Source of the DNA: a candidate division WOR-1 bacterium RIFCSPHIGHO2_01_FULL_53_15
Lineage (GTDB): Bacteria > Margulisbacteria > WOR-1 > O2-12-FULL-45-9 > XYB2-FULL-48-7
Direction: 5' to 3'
DNA length: 47,467 bases
Assembly: GCA_001772335.1 (NCBI GenBank)
Contig: METM01000003.1
Span: 168 to 47,634 of the forward strand
The notes beneath the pieces were generated by a model that saw only the letters and a list, made by a program, of their open reading frames with translations, had not been told where the DNA came from and ran no database searches. Below, piece after piece: positions 27,228 through 35,824 of the stretch; the first letter of the stretch is position 1; every line of letters starts with the position of its first letter. Made by a program: the position numbers and the translations under genes.

Positions 27228-27259
27228 CCGGCCTTGATGCTCTTTCGCGGTAAAGTTTT

Positions 27260-27655
27260 CTAAGCCTTTATAAACTCTTGCGGGGATAAAATAAGGATAT
27301 TTTGATATTTCTTAAGGACAAGAAGATGATTATCACCAGTAATGATCGCATCCGCATGGCCGTCTACGGCACAAGCCAATATTTTATTATCAGCGGCATT
27401 TTGGCTGATCACATTTAACTCGGAAGAAACGTGAATGATTCTCGCAAGATTTAAAATATCGTGTTCAATGGCGTTTAATCTGGATTCCGGGGCCTTAAAT
27501 TTTCGGCTAAGCACTTCCCTTATTTCCCATAAAATATGCTCCGAAACTACGACCTCCAATTCACCCGATCGGACAAGATTAAGTATCTCTCTTGGTTTTC
27601 CACCGAAAAGTATCGCGGAAATATAAATATTGGTATCGAGCAGGACGCGTTTCAT
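27260..27655 (-). CDS. PIN-domain ribonuclease toxin
   Basis: 131-residue PIN-domain protein of the kind annotated as putative toxin-antitoxin toxin (VapC-like fold). Acidic active-site residues are Asp7 (LLDTNIYIS), Glu44, Asp89 (NAADNKILAC) and Asp108 (ITGDNHLL). It would cleave RNA with Mg or Mn. Its start shares one base with the stop of the AbrB-like antitoxin gene (TAATG), so the two are translated together, antitoxin first. More AT-rich than its neighbours. Confidence 0.88.
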   Translation of the reverse strand: MKRVLLDTNIYISAILFGGKPREILNLVRSGELEVVVSEHILWEIREVLSRKFKAPESRLNAIEHDILNLARIIHVSSELNVISQNAADNKILACAVDGHADAIITGDNHLLVLKKYQNILILSPQEFIKA

Positions 27656-27903
27656 TACTTGCCGGATCTGATCGCTTTGACGGCCTCTATGACATCCTTT
27701 GGTTTAAGGCGGCGCTCTTTGGCGAAATCCTTACCCCAGGCAAATGTCTCTTCCCAATAATCTTTCTTTGGTTTTTCAAGGACGACTTCCTTGCCGCTTA
27801 AAAGTTTAACAACTAGCCAATCGCCCTTTTTTAAAGACATTTTTTTGGTAAAACTTTTAGGAAGTTCAAGAATGAACCCTTCTTTAAATATTGCTTTAGC
27901 CAT
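27655..27903 (-). CDS. AbrB/MazE-type antitoxin
   Basis: 82 residues. The N-terminal swapped-hairpin domain is recognisable as KAIFKEGFILELPKSFTKK with VKLLSGKEVVLEKP; the C-terminal helix-rich part (DYWEETFAWGKDFAKERR) would bind the PIN toxin. ATG 27903 is preceded by an AAGGAG site; a longer in-frame start at 27936 would overlap the DUF2283 gene. Likely represses its own operon as such antitoxins do. Confidence 0.85.
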   Translation of the reverse strand: MAKAIFKEGFILELPKSFTKKMSLKKGDWLVVKLLSGKEVVLEKPKKDYWEETFAWGKDFAKERRLKPKDVIEAVKAIRSGK

Positions 27904-27907
27904 AATA

Positions 27908-28099
27908 TCAACTCCTTTTTTTGAGCCATTTCTCAAAATTCAAAATAGTAAAACCAACGACCTTGTGCGTCCTTATGTCTTTTCTGGCAAAAAGATCATC
28001 AGCAACTTCTGTCGAGATCGCTTTCTTGGGCTTACCCAGAGCGATATCAAGCAGATTGTCATCCTTATCATAATGGAAAGAGATTTCTTTGGCTTCCAT
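27908..28099 (-). CDS. DUF2283 family small protein
   Basis: 63 residues, DUF2283 type: an N-terminal YDKDDNLLDIALG strand pair followed by VVGFTILNFEKWL. Function unknown; family members are frequently found beside toxin-antitoxin genes. It ends 4 bases before the antitoxin start and heads a three-gene unit with its own promoter (28111-28139). No Shine-Dalgarno sequence is visible. Confidence 0.75.
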   Translation of the reverse strand: MEAKEISFHYDKDDNLLDIALGKPKKAISTEVADDLFARKDIRTHKVVGFTILNFEKWLKKRS

Positions 28100-28110
28100 G
28101 TTGACAACTA

Positions 28111-28139
28111 ATTATCCCACATATTCAGAGGGGTGGCAA
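28111..28139 (-). promoter_or_regulatory. Promoter of the DUF2283-AbrB-PIN unit (TTGCCA-17-GATAAT)
   Basis: Minus strand: -35 TTGCCA at 28134-28139, -10 GATAAT at 28111-28116, 17-base spacing. The ATG lies 11 bases beyond the -10, predicting a leader of only a few bases. Confidence 0.6.
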
Positions 28140-28173
28140 TAAGGCAGGATGGGATTATTGGTTGGTGACCCAA

Positions 28174-28938
28174 TTATGCATTTTCATTCTTGATCAACTC
28201 GTTGTACTTCTTTTTATCTTTTCTTTTGAGATCATCCAAAATATTATTAACTTCCATAAAATCAGGACGACCAGCAACTGGTCGATTTAACGTGACAAAT
28301 TCAAACCCGTCTTTTTCAATTGAGAAGCTAATCAGTCCGATATTTGCAGATATTGCAATCCCCTCTATCCGATCAAGATCATTATCATCAGGAAGTATCA
28401 GCCATGTTCTATGAGCAAATAGCTTGTAGGCCATCGCTTGGCCTAGCGCCTCAACAGGGGAATAACCCCCATCTTTAATTTCAACTGCAATAATTTCTAA
28501 TGGGGGTTTATATACTGCATCCGAATTTGCTCTAATTGATCCGAGTATATCCGGCGTCCCCCATTTCTTGCCGAAAATGTTCCCTCCTATAACAACAGCG
28601 TAAGTACATTCCTCCTCACTTAAAAGATATTCTTTAGCTGGCTGATAGCTGTTGTTTTCCATAATCTTGCTATTGGGCTTCTGTGCAAGATCCTGTTCGA
28701 CAATATCATTTAGATAGTTTTCATTTCCTTTTAAAATAAAAAGTCCCCTATAAGGCCTTGATATCTTCTCTGGAAATTCCTTAGGCAAATTATAGAGGCT
28801 CCCCCTTATGTTATTCTCATTCTCTCCAGTCTCAGATACAACCCTTTTAACCAATGTTGTAAAACGTATCCCACTCTTTAACTCCGGTCTGGAAAGTATT
28901 TCAAACGCTTTTTTTCTTATCTCTTCTTTTTTACTCAT
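28174..28938 (-). CDS. HTH plus PD-(D/E)XK nuclease-like protein, orphan
   Basis: 254 residues, not assigned to a named family. Residues 1-75 look like a winged-helix domain (KKEEIRKKAFEIL, GIRFTTLVKRVV, NIRGSLYNLPKEFPE, GLFILKG). Residues 115-185 have the order of a PD-(D/E)XK nuclease: Pro129-Asp130, Glu153-x-Lys155 in AVEIKDGG, and Gln167 in ALGQAMAYKLF. No methyltransferase is adjacent. A GGAGG site 6 bases before the ATG supports the start. Base composition is low in G+C (17 of 60 bases in 28681-28740, against 34 of 60 in 22201-22260), consistent with recent acquisition. Plausible roles are an orphan restriction or phage-defence nuclease. Confidence 0.7.
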   Translation of the reverse strand: MSKKEEIRKKAFEILSRPELKSGIRFTTLVKRVVSETGENENNIRGSLYNLPKEFPEKISRPYRGLFILKGNENYLNDIVEQDLAQKPNSKIMENNSYQPAKEYLLSEEECTYAVVIGGNIFGKKWGTPDILGSIRANSDAVYKPPLEIIAVEIKDGGYSPVEALGQAMAYKLFAHRTWLILPDDNDLDRIEGIAISANIGLISFSIEKDGFEFVTLNRPVAGRPDFMEVNNILDDLKRKDKKKYNELIKNENA

Positions 28939-29046
28939 TGTTGCCTCCGATTATGTTTCAAGTGCATTTTACCAGCTTCCCTCTCTCTCCATTTTCAATA
29001 TTATGAACTAATGTAAACGGCACTGCAACCCGAATGATAATTTGCG

Positions 29047-29160
29047 CTACAGCCCGAACCCCGGGTATTTCGGCGGTTTGTATTGGCCGGTCCAGATCGT
29101 GATATAGACAACAACGATGATCAAAATAATCAGGACAAGGACACTCTGGGCAAACGTCAT
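29047..29160 (-). CDS. Small single-pass membrane protein coupled to uvrA
   Basis: A 37-codon frame whose ATG overlaps the uvrA stop by 4 bases (ATGA). It encodes [18 protein letters not shown], then [19 protein letters not shown]: one transmembrane helix (about 6-21) and a short proline-rich tail. I do not recognise a family. The coupling arrangement matches other real gene junctions in the window, and the hydrophobic stretch is unlikely by chance. No independent ribosome-binding site is seen. Confidence 0.6.
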   Translation of the reverse strand: MTFAQSVLVLIILIIVVVYITIWTGQYKPPKYPGFGL

Positions 29161-31781
29161 AACAGTTTCTTGAGGTATTTGCCGGTGTGACTGTGCGGAT
29201 TTTTGGCCACCTCTTCCGGCGTTCCAGCGGCAACGATTCGGCCACCCTCATCCCCGCCCTCCGGTCCCAGGTCGATAATATGGTCGGCTGTCTTGATGAC
29301 ATCGAGGTTATGCTCGATGACGATGACCGTGTTGCCGGTTGAGACCAGCCGGTGGAGGACCGAAAGGAGCTTGTGAATGTCGTCAAAATGAAGCCCCGTT
29401 GTCGGCTCGTCGAGGAGATAGAGCGTGCGGCCGGTTGAGCGCGCCGCGAGCTCCGTGGCCAGTTTGACGCGTTGGGCTTCGCCGCCGGAGAGGGTCGTCG
29501 CCTGCTGGCCGAGCTTGATATAGCCAAGCCCGACATCGACAAGCGTCTGGAGCTTGCGGCTGATCTGCGGGATGTTCTGGAAGAATTCGAGCGCTTCATC
29601 GACCGTCAGATGGAGAATGTCGGAGATATTCTTCCCTTTGTAGTAGACCTCGAGCGTCTCGCGGTTGTAGCGGGCGCCTTTACAGGTGTCGCACGGGACA
29701 TAGACATCGGGGAGAAAATGCATCTCGATCTTGACCAGTCCGTCGCCGTGGCAGGTCTCACAGCGGCCGCCCTTGACGTTGAAAGAGAACCGGCCGGTCT
29801 TGTAGCCGCGCAGGCGCGATTCCTGCGTCAGCGAAAAAAGATCGCGTATATGGTCAAAAACGCCGGTATAGGTCGCGGGGTTCGAGCGCGGCGTGCGGCC
29901 GATCGGCGTCTGGTCGACAATGACGACCTTATCGATGTGCTCAATGCCGTCGAGCCGCTCGTGCGTGCCGGCTTTTTCGATCGAGCGGTAGAACTTTTTC
30001 GACAGCGCTTTGAAGAGAATGTCATTGACCAGCGAACTCTTGCCCGAGCCGGAGACGCCGGTCACCGCTGTGAAGACGCCGAGCGGGAATGAAACATCGA
30101 TATTTTTTAAATTATGGAATTTCGCCCCTTTAACGGTCAGGCGATTACCGCTGCCTTTTTGGCGCTTGGACGGAATGGCGATCTCCAGTTTACCCGACAG
30201 ATATTTTCCGGTTAAAGAATCAGGCGCGGACAGAATGTCGCTCAGCGCGCCTTTGGCAATGATCTTGCCGCCATGTCGCCCGGCGCCCGGTCCGATATCG
30301 ACCAGATGGTCGGCCGAGCGCATTGTCTCCTCATCATGCTCGACAACGATGATCGTGTTGCCGAGATCCCTTAAACGGAAAAGCGTTTCGATCAGGCGCT
30401 TATTGTCGCGCTGATGCAGACCGATCGACGGCTCGTCAAGAATATAGAGTACGCCGACCAGTCCCGAGCCGACCTGGGTGGCCAGGCGGGTGCGCTGGGC
30501 TTCGCCGCCTGAGAGCGAGGCCGAAGGCCGGTCAAGGGTCAGATAATCGAGGCCGACATCAAGCAGGAACTTGAGCCGCGAGCGCAGTTCCTTGATGATC
30601 TGCTTGGCGATGTGCAGTTCGCGTTCAGTCAATTTCAGCCCGTCGAGAAATTCAAAGACTTTTTTGATCGGCTGGGCCGAAACATCGGCGATCGACCGGC
30701 CGGAGATCTTGACCGCCAAACTCTCCGGCCGCAGGCGCTGGCCGTGGCAGGCCGGACAAGGGACGGAACTCATGTATTGATAATACCGCCAGCGTTCGTA
30801 ATCCTTATGGATGCTCTCACGGAATTTTCGTTTCATGTAGACGATCAGCTCGTCCAATGTCCGGCCTGAAAGCGCCAACCTCTCATCGGCTTTTATCAGT
30901 TCGGGATCAAACTCGAGCTTGTCCCCCAGCCCATCACAGGCCGGGCAGGCGCCGTAAGGGGTATTGAAGGAAAAAATGCGCGGCGTGATCTCATCGAACG
31001 AGATGCCGCAGGCCGGACAGGAGAATTTCTCCGAGTAGATTTCCTCTTTGAATGTTTTCTTTTCGCCGTGGCTGACGATGACAAGCCCATTGCCGTATTT
31101 GAGCGCGGTTTCAACCGACTCGGCCAGCCGTTTTTTATTGGAATCCTTGATCATCAACCGATCGACCACGATCTCAATGCTGTGGCGGGTCTTTTTGTTG
31201 ATCGCCGGCGCATCCCCCAGCTCGTAGATCTTTTTATCAACTCGTACCCGCAGGAAGCCGTCTTTGGCGATATCGGAGAAAAGTTCCCTGTATTCGCCCT
31301 TCTTGCCCCGAATGACCGGTGAGAGGATATTGGCGAGCGTTCCCTCCGGCAGTTTAAAAATCTGGTCAACGATCTGCTGAACGGTTTGCCTCTCGATCTT
31401 TCTGTCGCACTGCGGGCAGTGCGGCCCGCCGATGTTGGCGAAAAGCAATCTTAAATAGTCATAGATCTCTGTGACGGTCCCCACAGTCGAGCGGGGATTT
31501 CTCGGCGGCGCTTTCTGGTCGATCGAGATGGCGGGTGATAAACCCTCGATATAATCGACGTCCGGCTTCTGCATCTGCTCGAGGAACTGGCGGGCGTAAG
31601 CGGAGAGCGATTCGACGTAGCGCCTCTGCCCTTCGGCATAGATCGTGTCAAAAGCCAGTGACGATTTGCCGGAGCCGGAAATGCCGGTAAAGACGATGAA
31701 CTTGCCGCGCGGCAACTCAAGATCGATGTTCTTGAGATTGTGTTCCCGAGCGCCTTTAATTATTATCTTTTCAGCTTCCAC
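29157..31781 (-). CDS. uvrA: Excinuclease ABC subunit A
   Basis: Damage-recognition ATPase of nucleotide excision repair; 874 residues, somewhat shorter than the usual 940. Two ABC modules: Walker [10 protein letters not shown] at 33-41 and GVSGSGKSS in the second half; signatures LSGGEAQR appear twice. Zinc-binding pairs include CPACGISF with CPACDGLG and, in the second half, CETCHGDG with CDTCKGAR. The UvrB-binding region between the first Walker A and signature is present. The start is GTG at 31781; the GGAG site 6 bases upstream lies in a degenerate copy of the flanking CCCC-rich heptad array. Confidence 0.96.
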   Translation of the reverse strand: MEAEKIIIKGAREHNLKNIDLELPRGKFIVFTGISGSGKSSLAFDTIYAEGQRRYVESLSAYARQFLEQMQKPDVDYIEGLSPAISIDQKAPPRNPRSTVGTVTEIYDYLRLLFANIGGPHCPQCDRKIERQTVQQIVDQIFKLPEGTLANILSPVIRGKKGEYRELFSDIAKDGFLRVRVDKKIYELGDAPAINKKTRHSIEIVVDRLMIKDSNKKRLAESVETALKYGNGLVIVSHGEKKTFKEEIYSEKFSCPACGISFDEITPRIFSFNTPYGACPACDGLGDKLEFDPELIKADERLALSGRTLDELIVYMKRKFRESIHKDYERWRYYQYMSSVPCPACHGQRLRPESLAVKISGRSIADVSAQPIKKVFEFLDGLKLTERELHIAKQIIKELRSRLKFLLDVGLDYLTLDRPSASLSGGEAQRTRLATQVGSGLVGVLYILDEPSIGLHQRDNKRLIETLFRLRDLGNTIIVVEHDEETMRSADHLVDIGPGAGRHGGKIIAKGALSDILSAPDSLTGKYLSGKLEIAIPSKRQKGSGNRLTVKGAKFHNLKNIDVSFPLGVFTAVTGVSGSGKSSLVNDILFKALSKKFYRSIEKAGTHERLDGIEHIDKVVIVDQTPIGRTPRSNPATYTGVFDHIRDLFSLTQESRLRGYKTGRFSFNVKGGRCETCHGDGLVKIEMHFLPDVYVPCDTCKGARYNRETLEVYYKGKNISDILHLTVDEALEFFQNIPQISRKLQTLVDVGLGYIKLGQQATTLSGGEAQRVKLATELAARSTGRTLYLLDEPTTGLHFDDIHKLLSVLHRLVSTGNTVIVIEHNLDVIKTADHIIDLGPEGGDEGGRIVAAGTPEEVAKNPHSHTGKYLKKLL

Positions 31782-31783
31782 TT

Positions 31784-31818
31784 CTACTCCATACCCCTTA
31801 CCCCATACCCCTTACTTC
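31784..31818. repeat. Heptad array TTACCCC/ATACCCC between hisI and uvrA
   Basis: Five 7-nt units in phase: a degenerate CTACTCC, then ATACCCC, TTACCCC, ATACCCC and a degenerate TTACTTC. It fills the whole gap between the hisI stop (31819) and the uvrA start, and on the minus strand contributes the GGAG that serves as the uvrA ribosome-binding site. Same family as 12778-12850 and 44956-44990. Confidence 0.85.
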
Positions 31819-32139
31819 TCATAACATTTTCGTAAAGAAACAGCTTCGATTCCCAGTATGGCAGGCGCAATCGCCGACCGGCTCGATCCTGGCCAGAATC
31901 GCGTCGCCGTCGCAATCATAATAGATTTCTTTAACCTTCTGGATGTGGCCGGAGGTGTCGCCCTTGTGCCAGAGAACCTTTCTTGAACGCGACCAGTAGA
32001 CCATCTCTTTCATCTCGAGCGTCTTTTGCAGCGATTCCTTATTCATATAGGCCAGCATCAGGACCGTGCCATCCTTATAGTCCTGGGCGATCACCGGGAC
32101 CAGACCTTTTTCATCGAACTTGATTTTGCTGATATCCAT
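31819..32139 (-). CDS. hisI: Phosphoribosyl-AMP cyclohydrolase
   Basis: Third step of histidine synthesis, opening the adenine ring of PR-AMP; 106 residues. Motifs are [28 protein letters not shown] with the metal-binding Asp/Cys, and [11 protein letters not shown] with zinc cysteines. No HisE domain is fused and no other his gene is in the window. ATG 32139 overlaps the dnaE 3' end by 29 bp and has an AGGAGG site; a longer in-frame start at 32280 would lie deep in dnaE. Confidence 0.94.
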   Translation of the reverse strand: MDISKIKFDEKGLVPVIAQDYKDGTVLMLAYMNKESLQKTLEMKEMVYWSRSRKVLWHKGDTSGHIQKVKEIYYDCDGDAILARIEPVGDCACHTGNRSCFFTKML

Positions 32140-35100
32140 ATTCCTGCCTCCTCTGAACTTTGAATTCGACGTTAACAGCCCCCTCGCCCAGGAGCTTCTC
32201 CAATTGTTCGACCAGGTCGGGATTGATCTCGACCCAGAAGTTCCGGTTGAGCTCAACGCTTTTGCCGTCCATGCGGACAAAGACCGGATCGGCGCCGCGA
32301 TGGAGCGTCAGCACATCTTTCATGAGATCAAGCACCTGTCTGTCTTTGATGTCGACGAATTCGACGTGGAGCGAGCGGACCTTTTCGAGCTCCGTCAGCG
32401 GCTCAACCGACTCGGCCTGGACATTCAATTCTTCGGTCCGGAAATCACGGTTAAGTTTGCCTTTGACAATGACCGCCTCATCGTCGTTCAAGAACGGCGC
32501 GCATTTCTCGTAGGCTTTGGGGAAAATGACCAGCGGGATACTGCCGGTCAGGTCTTCCAGGCTGGCCAAAAGCATCATGTCGCCGCGTTTGGTCATCACC
32601 CGTTTGCAATCGGAGAGCAGCCCGCCAATCTTGACCTGTTCGCCCTCGTTCATTTCTGAAATATCGGCGACAGCGGCTGTCGTCTGCGCTTCAAGTGATT
32701 CCTTCAACCGCTCCAGCGGATGCGACGAGATGTAGAGCCCAAGCAGCTCTTTTTCCATGCGCAAGAGCTGGTCGGGGGTGAATTCAGCGACTTCAACATC
32801 CTTGACGATGGACGATTGACGAGGGACGGCGGACGACTGAAGTTCAAAGAGTGATTCCTGCCCGTTTGCCCTTTCCTTCAGATCGGCGCTGATGCTCGAC
32901 ATGAACTTTTCAAAATTGGCCAGGAGAAAAGCCCGGCCCCGCTCGAACGAGTCAAAAGCCCCCGCTTTGATCAAGCTCTCGACCACTTTCTTGTTGGCCG
33001 CGCGGGTGTCAACCCGACGGTAAAAATCGTCAAATGACTTGAAGGGCCCGTCAACCGCTTTGATGTTGATGATCGAATCGATCGCCGCGATCCCGACGTT
33101 CTTGATCGCCGTCAGGCCGAAACGGATGCCGTCCTTGGTCGAAGTGAAATTGCGGTCGCTTTCGTTGACGTCGGGCGGCAGGATCTTGAGCCCCATCTTC
33201 TTGGCCTCAGCAAGGTAGGGACGGACTTTATCGGTGTTCCCCATGATCGAAGTGAGGAGAGCGGCCATGAACTCAGCCGGGTAATTGGCTTTCAGAAACG
33301 CCGTCTGATATGAAATAAAGGCATAAGACGTCGAGTGCGATTTGTTGAAGCCGTAGCCGGCGAACTTGGCGCAGAGGTTGAAGAGTTCAGTCGCTTTGTG
33401 CTTTGTGACGCCGCGTTTGACCGCGCCTTCAATAAAGTATTCCTTCTGCATCTCCATCTCTTTGGCTTTTTTCTTGCCCATGGCGTCGCGCAGGACATCG
33501 GCCTGTCCCAGGGAGAAGCCGGCGATCTTTGAAGCGATCTCCATGACCTGCTCCTGGTAGAGTATCACGCCATAGGTTTCTTTCAGTATCGGCTGGAGTT
33601 CCGGCAGTTCATAGCGGATCGGTACTTTTCTTTGCTTGCGTTTGACATAATCCTCGACCATGCCACTCTCTAAGGGGCCTGGCCGGTAAAGCGCCAGGAG
33701 GGCGATGATCTCCTCAAAAGTTGATGGTTTAAGATCTTTAATTAATGCGCGCATCCCCCGGCTCTCAAGCTGGAAGATCCCGATCGTCTCACCGGCCGAG
33801 AGCAGGCTGTAAGTGTTCAGGTCATTCATCGGGATGGCGTTCATGTCGACCTCAAGGCCGCGATTCTTCTTTAAAATTTCGACCGCGTGGGCGATCATCG
33901 TCAGGTTGCGCAGGCCGAGGAAATCCATCTTGAGCAGGCCGATCCTTGCCAGGTTTTTCATTGTGTACTGCGTGACCACGACATTTTCGTCCAGCTGCTG
34001 GAGCGGCGCGTATTCCACGACAGGCAATTGAGAGATGACGACGCCAGCCGCGTGGACCGAGGCGTGACGCACCGTTCCCTCGATCCGCAAAGCGGTGTCC
34101 AAAAGGGCTTTAACTTTTACGTCGTTTTCGTACATTGCCTTCAGCTCTTTGACGCCCTGCATGGCGGCGGCCAGCTTGACATCGGGGCCGAACGGCACCA
34201 GCTTGGCGATCTTATCGACTTCGGGCAGTGGGACTTGCAGAACGCGGCCGACGTCGCGGATAGCGGCGCGGGCGGCCATGGTGCCGAAGGTGATGATCTG
34301 GGCCACGTGGTCTTTGCCGTATTTATTTGTCACATAATCGATGACCTCGCCCCGCCGCTCGAAACAGAAATCGATGTCGATATCAGGCATGGAGATCCGC
34401 TCAAGATTAAGGAAGCGTTCAAAGATCAGGCCGTATTTGAGCGGCTCGATGTTCGTAATGCCCAGGGCGTAGGCGACGATACTGCCGGCGGCGGACCCTC
34501 GGCCCGGCCCGACCTGGATGCCGTTCGATTTAGCCCAGTTGATGAAATCAGCGACGATCAGAAAGTAAGAAGCGTATTCCATTTTTTCGATCGTCATCAG
34601 TTCGTATTTGACGCGGTCGATGATCTCGGGCGGCAGGAGCGCCCCGTATTTCTTCTTGATGCCGACCCAGGCCAGTTTTTCGAGATACGATTCCGGCGTC
34701 TCGCCCTCCGGCACGGTGAAATTCGGCAGGTGCAGGACGCCGGTCTCGATCTCAAGGTTGCATTTTTCGGCGATCTCGAGCGTTCTGGAAAGGGCCTCCG
34801 GCAGGCCGGCAAAGCGCTCGGCCATCTCCTCATACGACTTGAGGTAGAAGTCCTTGCTGTTGAACTTCATCCGCTTTTCGTCGTTCAGGAACGAGTTTGT
34901 CTGGATGCAAAGCAGGACATCCTGGACGTAAGCGTCATCTTGGCGGACGCAGTGGACGTCATTTGAGGCGACCAGCGGGATGCCGGTCTCTTTTGAGAGC
35001 TCGACGAGGCGCGGCTTGAGCTCCCTGAATTCCTCAAGGTCAAAATCCATCACCTCGAGATAAAAATCATCGCCCCAGAGGCCTTTGAAATATTCGGCCG

Positions 35101-35581
35101 AGCGGCGGGCCTCGTCCGGCTTTCCGGCCAAAAGATACCGGGCGATCTCACCGCCCGAACAGCCGGACATGACGACCAGCCCTGCCCGGTACTTTTCCAT
35201 CAGCTCACGGTCGATGCGCGGGCGCGAATAAAAACCTTCAATGGAAGCCAACGAGGCAAGTTTCAAGAGGTTCTTATAGCCGGTCCGGTCCTTGGCGAGG
35301 AACGTCAGGTGGTGCGGCGAGCGGTCTTCCTTGGTCTCTTTGTCGTGCCTGGTGCGCGGCGCGACATACATCTCACAGCCGATGATCGGCTTGATCCCCG
35401 CCTCTTTCGCTTGGCAGTAAAAATCAACCGCCGCGTACATGTTGCCGTGGTCAGTGACGGCCAGGGCGCGCATGCCGAGCTCTTTGGCCCGTTTTAAGAG
35501 ATCGGGTATGCGGCAGGCGCCGTCCAGCAGGCTGTACTCGGTGTGAGTATGGAGATGGATGAACTTGTCCCGGTGAGGCAT
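32111..35581 (-). CDS. dnaE: DNA polymerase III alpha subunit
   Basis: Replicative polymerase, 1156 residues, DnaE1-like. The PHP domain opens with [13 protein letters not shown] and [10 protein letters not shown]. Catalytic aspartates sit in [22 protein letters not shown] precedes them. The fingers/HhH region ([13 protein letters not shown]) and an OB-fold near the C-terminus follow. No exonuclease domain is fused. A five-unit heptad array (32804-32838) encodes the linker before the segment [21 protein letters not shown] 35581 gives the usual [17 protein letters not shown]; it lies 10 bases after the -10 of a strong promoter set inside the preceding terminator. Confidence 0.96.
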   Translation of the reverse strand: MPHRDKFIHLHTHTEYSLLDGACRIPDLLKRAKELGMRALAVTDHGNMYAAVDFYCQAKEAGIKPIIGCEMYVAPRTRHDKETKEDRSPHHLTFLAKDRTGYKNLLKLASLASIEGFYSRPRIDRELMEKYRAGLVVMSGCSGGEIARYLLAGKPDEARRSAEYFKGLWGDDFYLEVMDFDLEEFRELKPRLVELSKETGIPLVASNDVHCVRQDDAYVQDVLLCIQTNSFLNDEKRMKFNSKDFYLKSYEEMAERFAGLPEALSRTLEIAEKCNLEIETGVLHLPNFTVPEGETPESYLEKLAWVGIKKKYGALLPPEIIDRVKYELMTIEKMEYASYFLIVADFINWAKSNGIQVGPGRGSAAGSIVAYALGITNIEPLKYGLIFERFLNLERISMPDIDIDFCFERRGEVIDYVTNKYGKDHVAQIITFGTMAARAAIRDVGRVLQVPLPEVDKIAKLVPFGPDVKLAAAMQGVKELKAMYENDVKVKALLDTALRIEGTVRHASVHAAGVVISQLPVVEYAPLQQLDENVVVTQYTMKNLARIGLLKMDFLGLRNLTMIAHAVEILKKNRGLEVDMNAIPMNDLNTYSLLSAGETIGIFQLESRGMRALIKDLKPSTFEEIIALLALYRPGPLESGMVEDYVKRKQRKVPIRYELPELQPILKETYGVILYQEQVMEIASKIAGFSLGQADVLRDAMGKKKAKEMEMQKEYFIEGAVKRGVTKHKATELFNLCAKFAGYGFNKSHSTSYAFISYQTAFLKANYPAEFMAALLTSIMGNTDKVRPYLAEAKKMGLKILPPDVNESDRNFTSTKDGIRFGLTAIKNVGIAAIDSIINIKAVDGPFKSFDDFYRRVDTRAANKKVVESLIKAGAFDSFERGRAFLLANFEKFMSSISADLKERANGQESLFELQSSAVPRQSSIVKDVEVAEFTPDQLLRMEKELLGLYISSHPLERLKESLEAQTTAAVADISEMNEGEQVKIGGLLSDCKRVMTKRGDMMLLASLEDLTGSIPLVIFPKAYEKCAPFLNDDEAVIVKGKLNRDFRTEELNVQAESVEPLTELEKVRSLHVEFVDIKDRQVLDLMKDVLTLHRGADPVFVRMDGKSVELNRNFWVEINPDLVEQLEKLLGEGAVNVEFKVQRRQEYGYQQNQVR
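32804..32838. repeat. Heptad tandem array inside dnaE (unit GACGAYN)
   Basis: Five units in perfect 7-nt phase, all beginning GACG (GACGATG, GACGATT, GACGAGG, GACGGCG, GACGACT). The array encodes [13 protein letters not shown] (minus strand) in the linker between the HhH region and the conserved [12 protein letters not shown] segment. The surrounding alignment-critical blocks are intact. Confidence 0.85.
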
Positions 35582-35591
35582 GATTGCAGAA

Positions 35592-35620
35592 ATTATAACA
35601 AAAAAGGCCGCGAACCTCAA
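35592..35620 (-). promoter_or_regulatory. dnaE promoter (TTGAGG-17-TATAAT) embedded in a terminator
   Basis: Minus strand: -35 TTGAGG at 35615-35620 and perfect -10 TATAAT at 35592-35597, 17 bases apart. The -35 lies in the loop of the terminator hairpin and the spacer contains its T tract. The dnaE ATG follows 10 bases after the -10, giving a leader of a few bases at most. Confidence 0.7.
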
Positions 35621-35634
35621 TTGAAGCCGCGGCC
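35600..35634 (-). terminator. Intrinsic terminator after the DUF5679 gene
   Basis: GC-rich stem with arms at 35606-35612 and 35628-35634 (GGCCGCG/CGCGGCC), further pairing around a TCAATTGA core, and six Ts on the minus strand at 35600-35605. It follows the zinc-ribbon gene by about 25 bases and contains the -35 of the dnaE promoter. Confidence 0.75.
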
Positions 35635-35636
35635 CC

Positions 35637-35656
35637 TTTTCTAACTAGTTAGAAAA
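35637..35656. repeat. 20-bp perfect palindrome next to the terminator
   Basis: Bases 35637-35656 are a perfect palindrome centred on ACTAGT, lying between the DUF5679 stop codon and the intrinsic terminator. It could extend the terminator structure or be a protein-binding site. Confidence 0.7.
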
Positions 35657-35658
35657 AA

Positions 35659-35805
35659 TTATCCGCCGATCCTGAACATCTTGGTGCCGCAATCCGGACA
35701 CTCGCCCTTCATCGCTTTCCGCTTGTTCTTCATCGTCACTTCTTTAGGATTTTTCATTTCCTGTTTCTTTTTGCATTTGACGCAATAACCTTTGACGCCT
35801 GCCAT
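35659..35805 (-). CDS. DUF5679 zinc-ribbon protein
   Basis: 48 residues: MAGVKGYCVKCKKKQEM, then basic KNPKEVTMKNKRKAMKGE and CPDCGTKMFRIGG. Two CxxC pairs (Cys8/Cys11 and Cys36/Cys39) form a zinc ribbon of the DUF5679 type, small nucleic-acid-binding-looking proteins of unknown function. An AAGGAGGTG ribosome-binding site 7 bases before the ATG is the best in the window, suggesting high expression. It follows mutS closely (19-base gap) and ends at the terminator before dnaE. Confidence 0.88.
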   Translation of the reverse strand: MAGVKGYCVKCKKKQEMKNPKEVTMKNKRKAMKGECPDCGTKMFRIGG

Positions 35806-35824
35806 ATCTCCACCTCCTTACTCT

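Noticed and set aside
27217-27230. CGGTT-TTTC-AACCG hairpin as terminator of the PIN operon
   Set aside because: Only 5 bp, no T tract on the relevant strand, and it overlaps the dnaB -35.
28958-29599. Long frame overlapping the uvrA 3' end
   Set aside because: Low-complexity Ser/Arg shadow of uvrA in another frame; the 37-codon frame at 29047-29160 is the better candidate.
32140-32280. Upstream extension of hisI
   Set aside because: Lies in dnaE coding sequence; ATG 32139 has AGGAGG in front and matches family length.
33887-34966. 359-codon plus-strand frame opposite dnaE
   Set aside because: Same reason: antisense shadow without motifs or ribosome-binding site.
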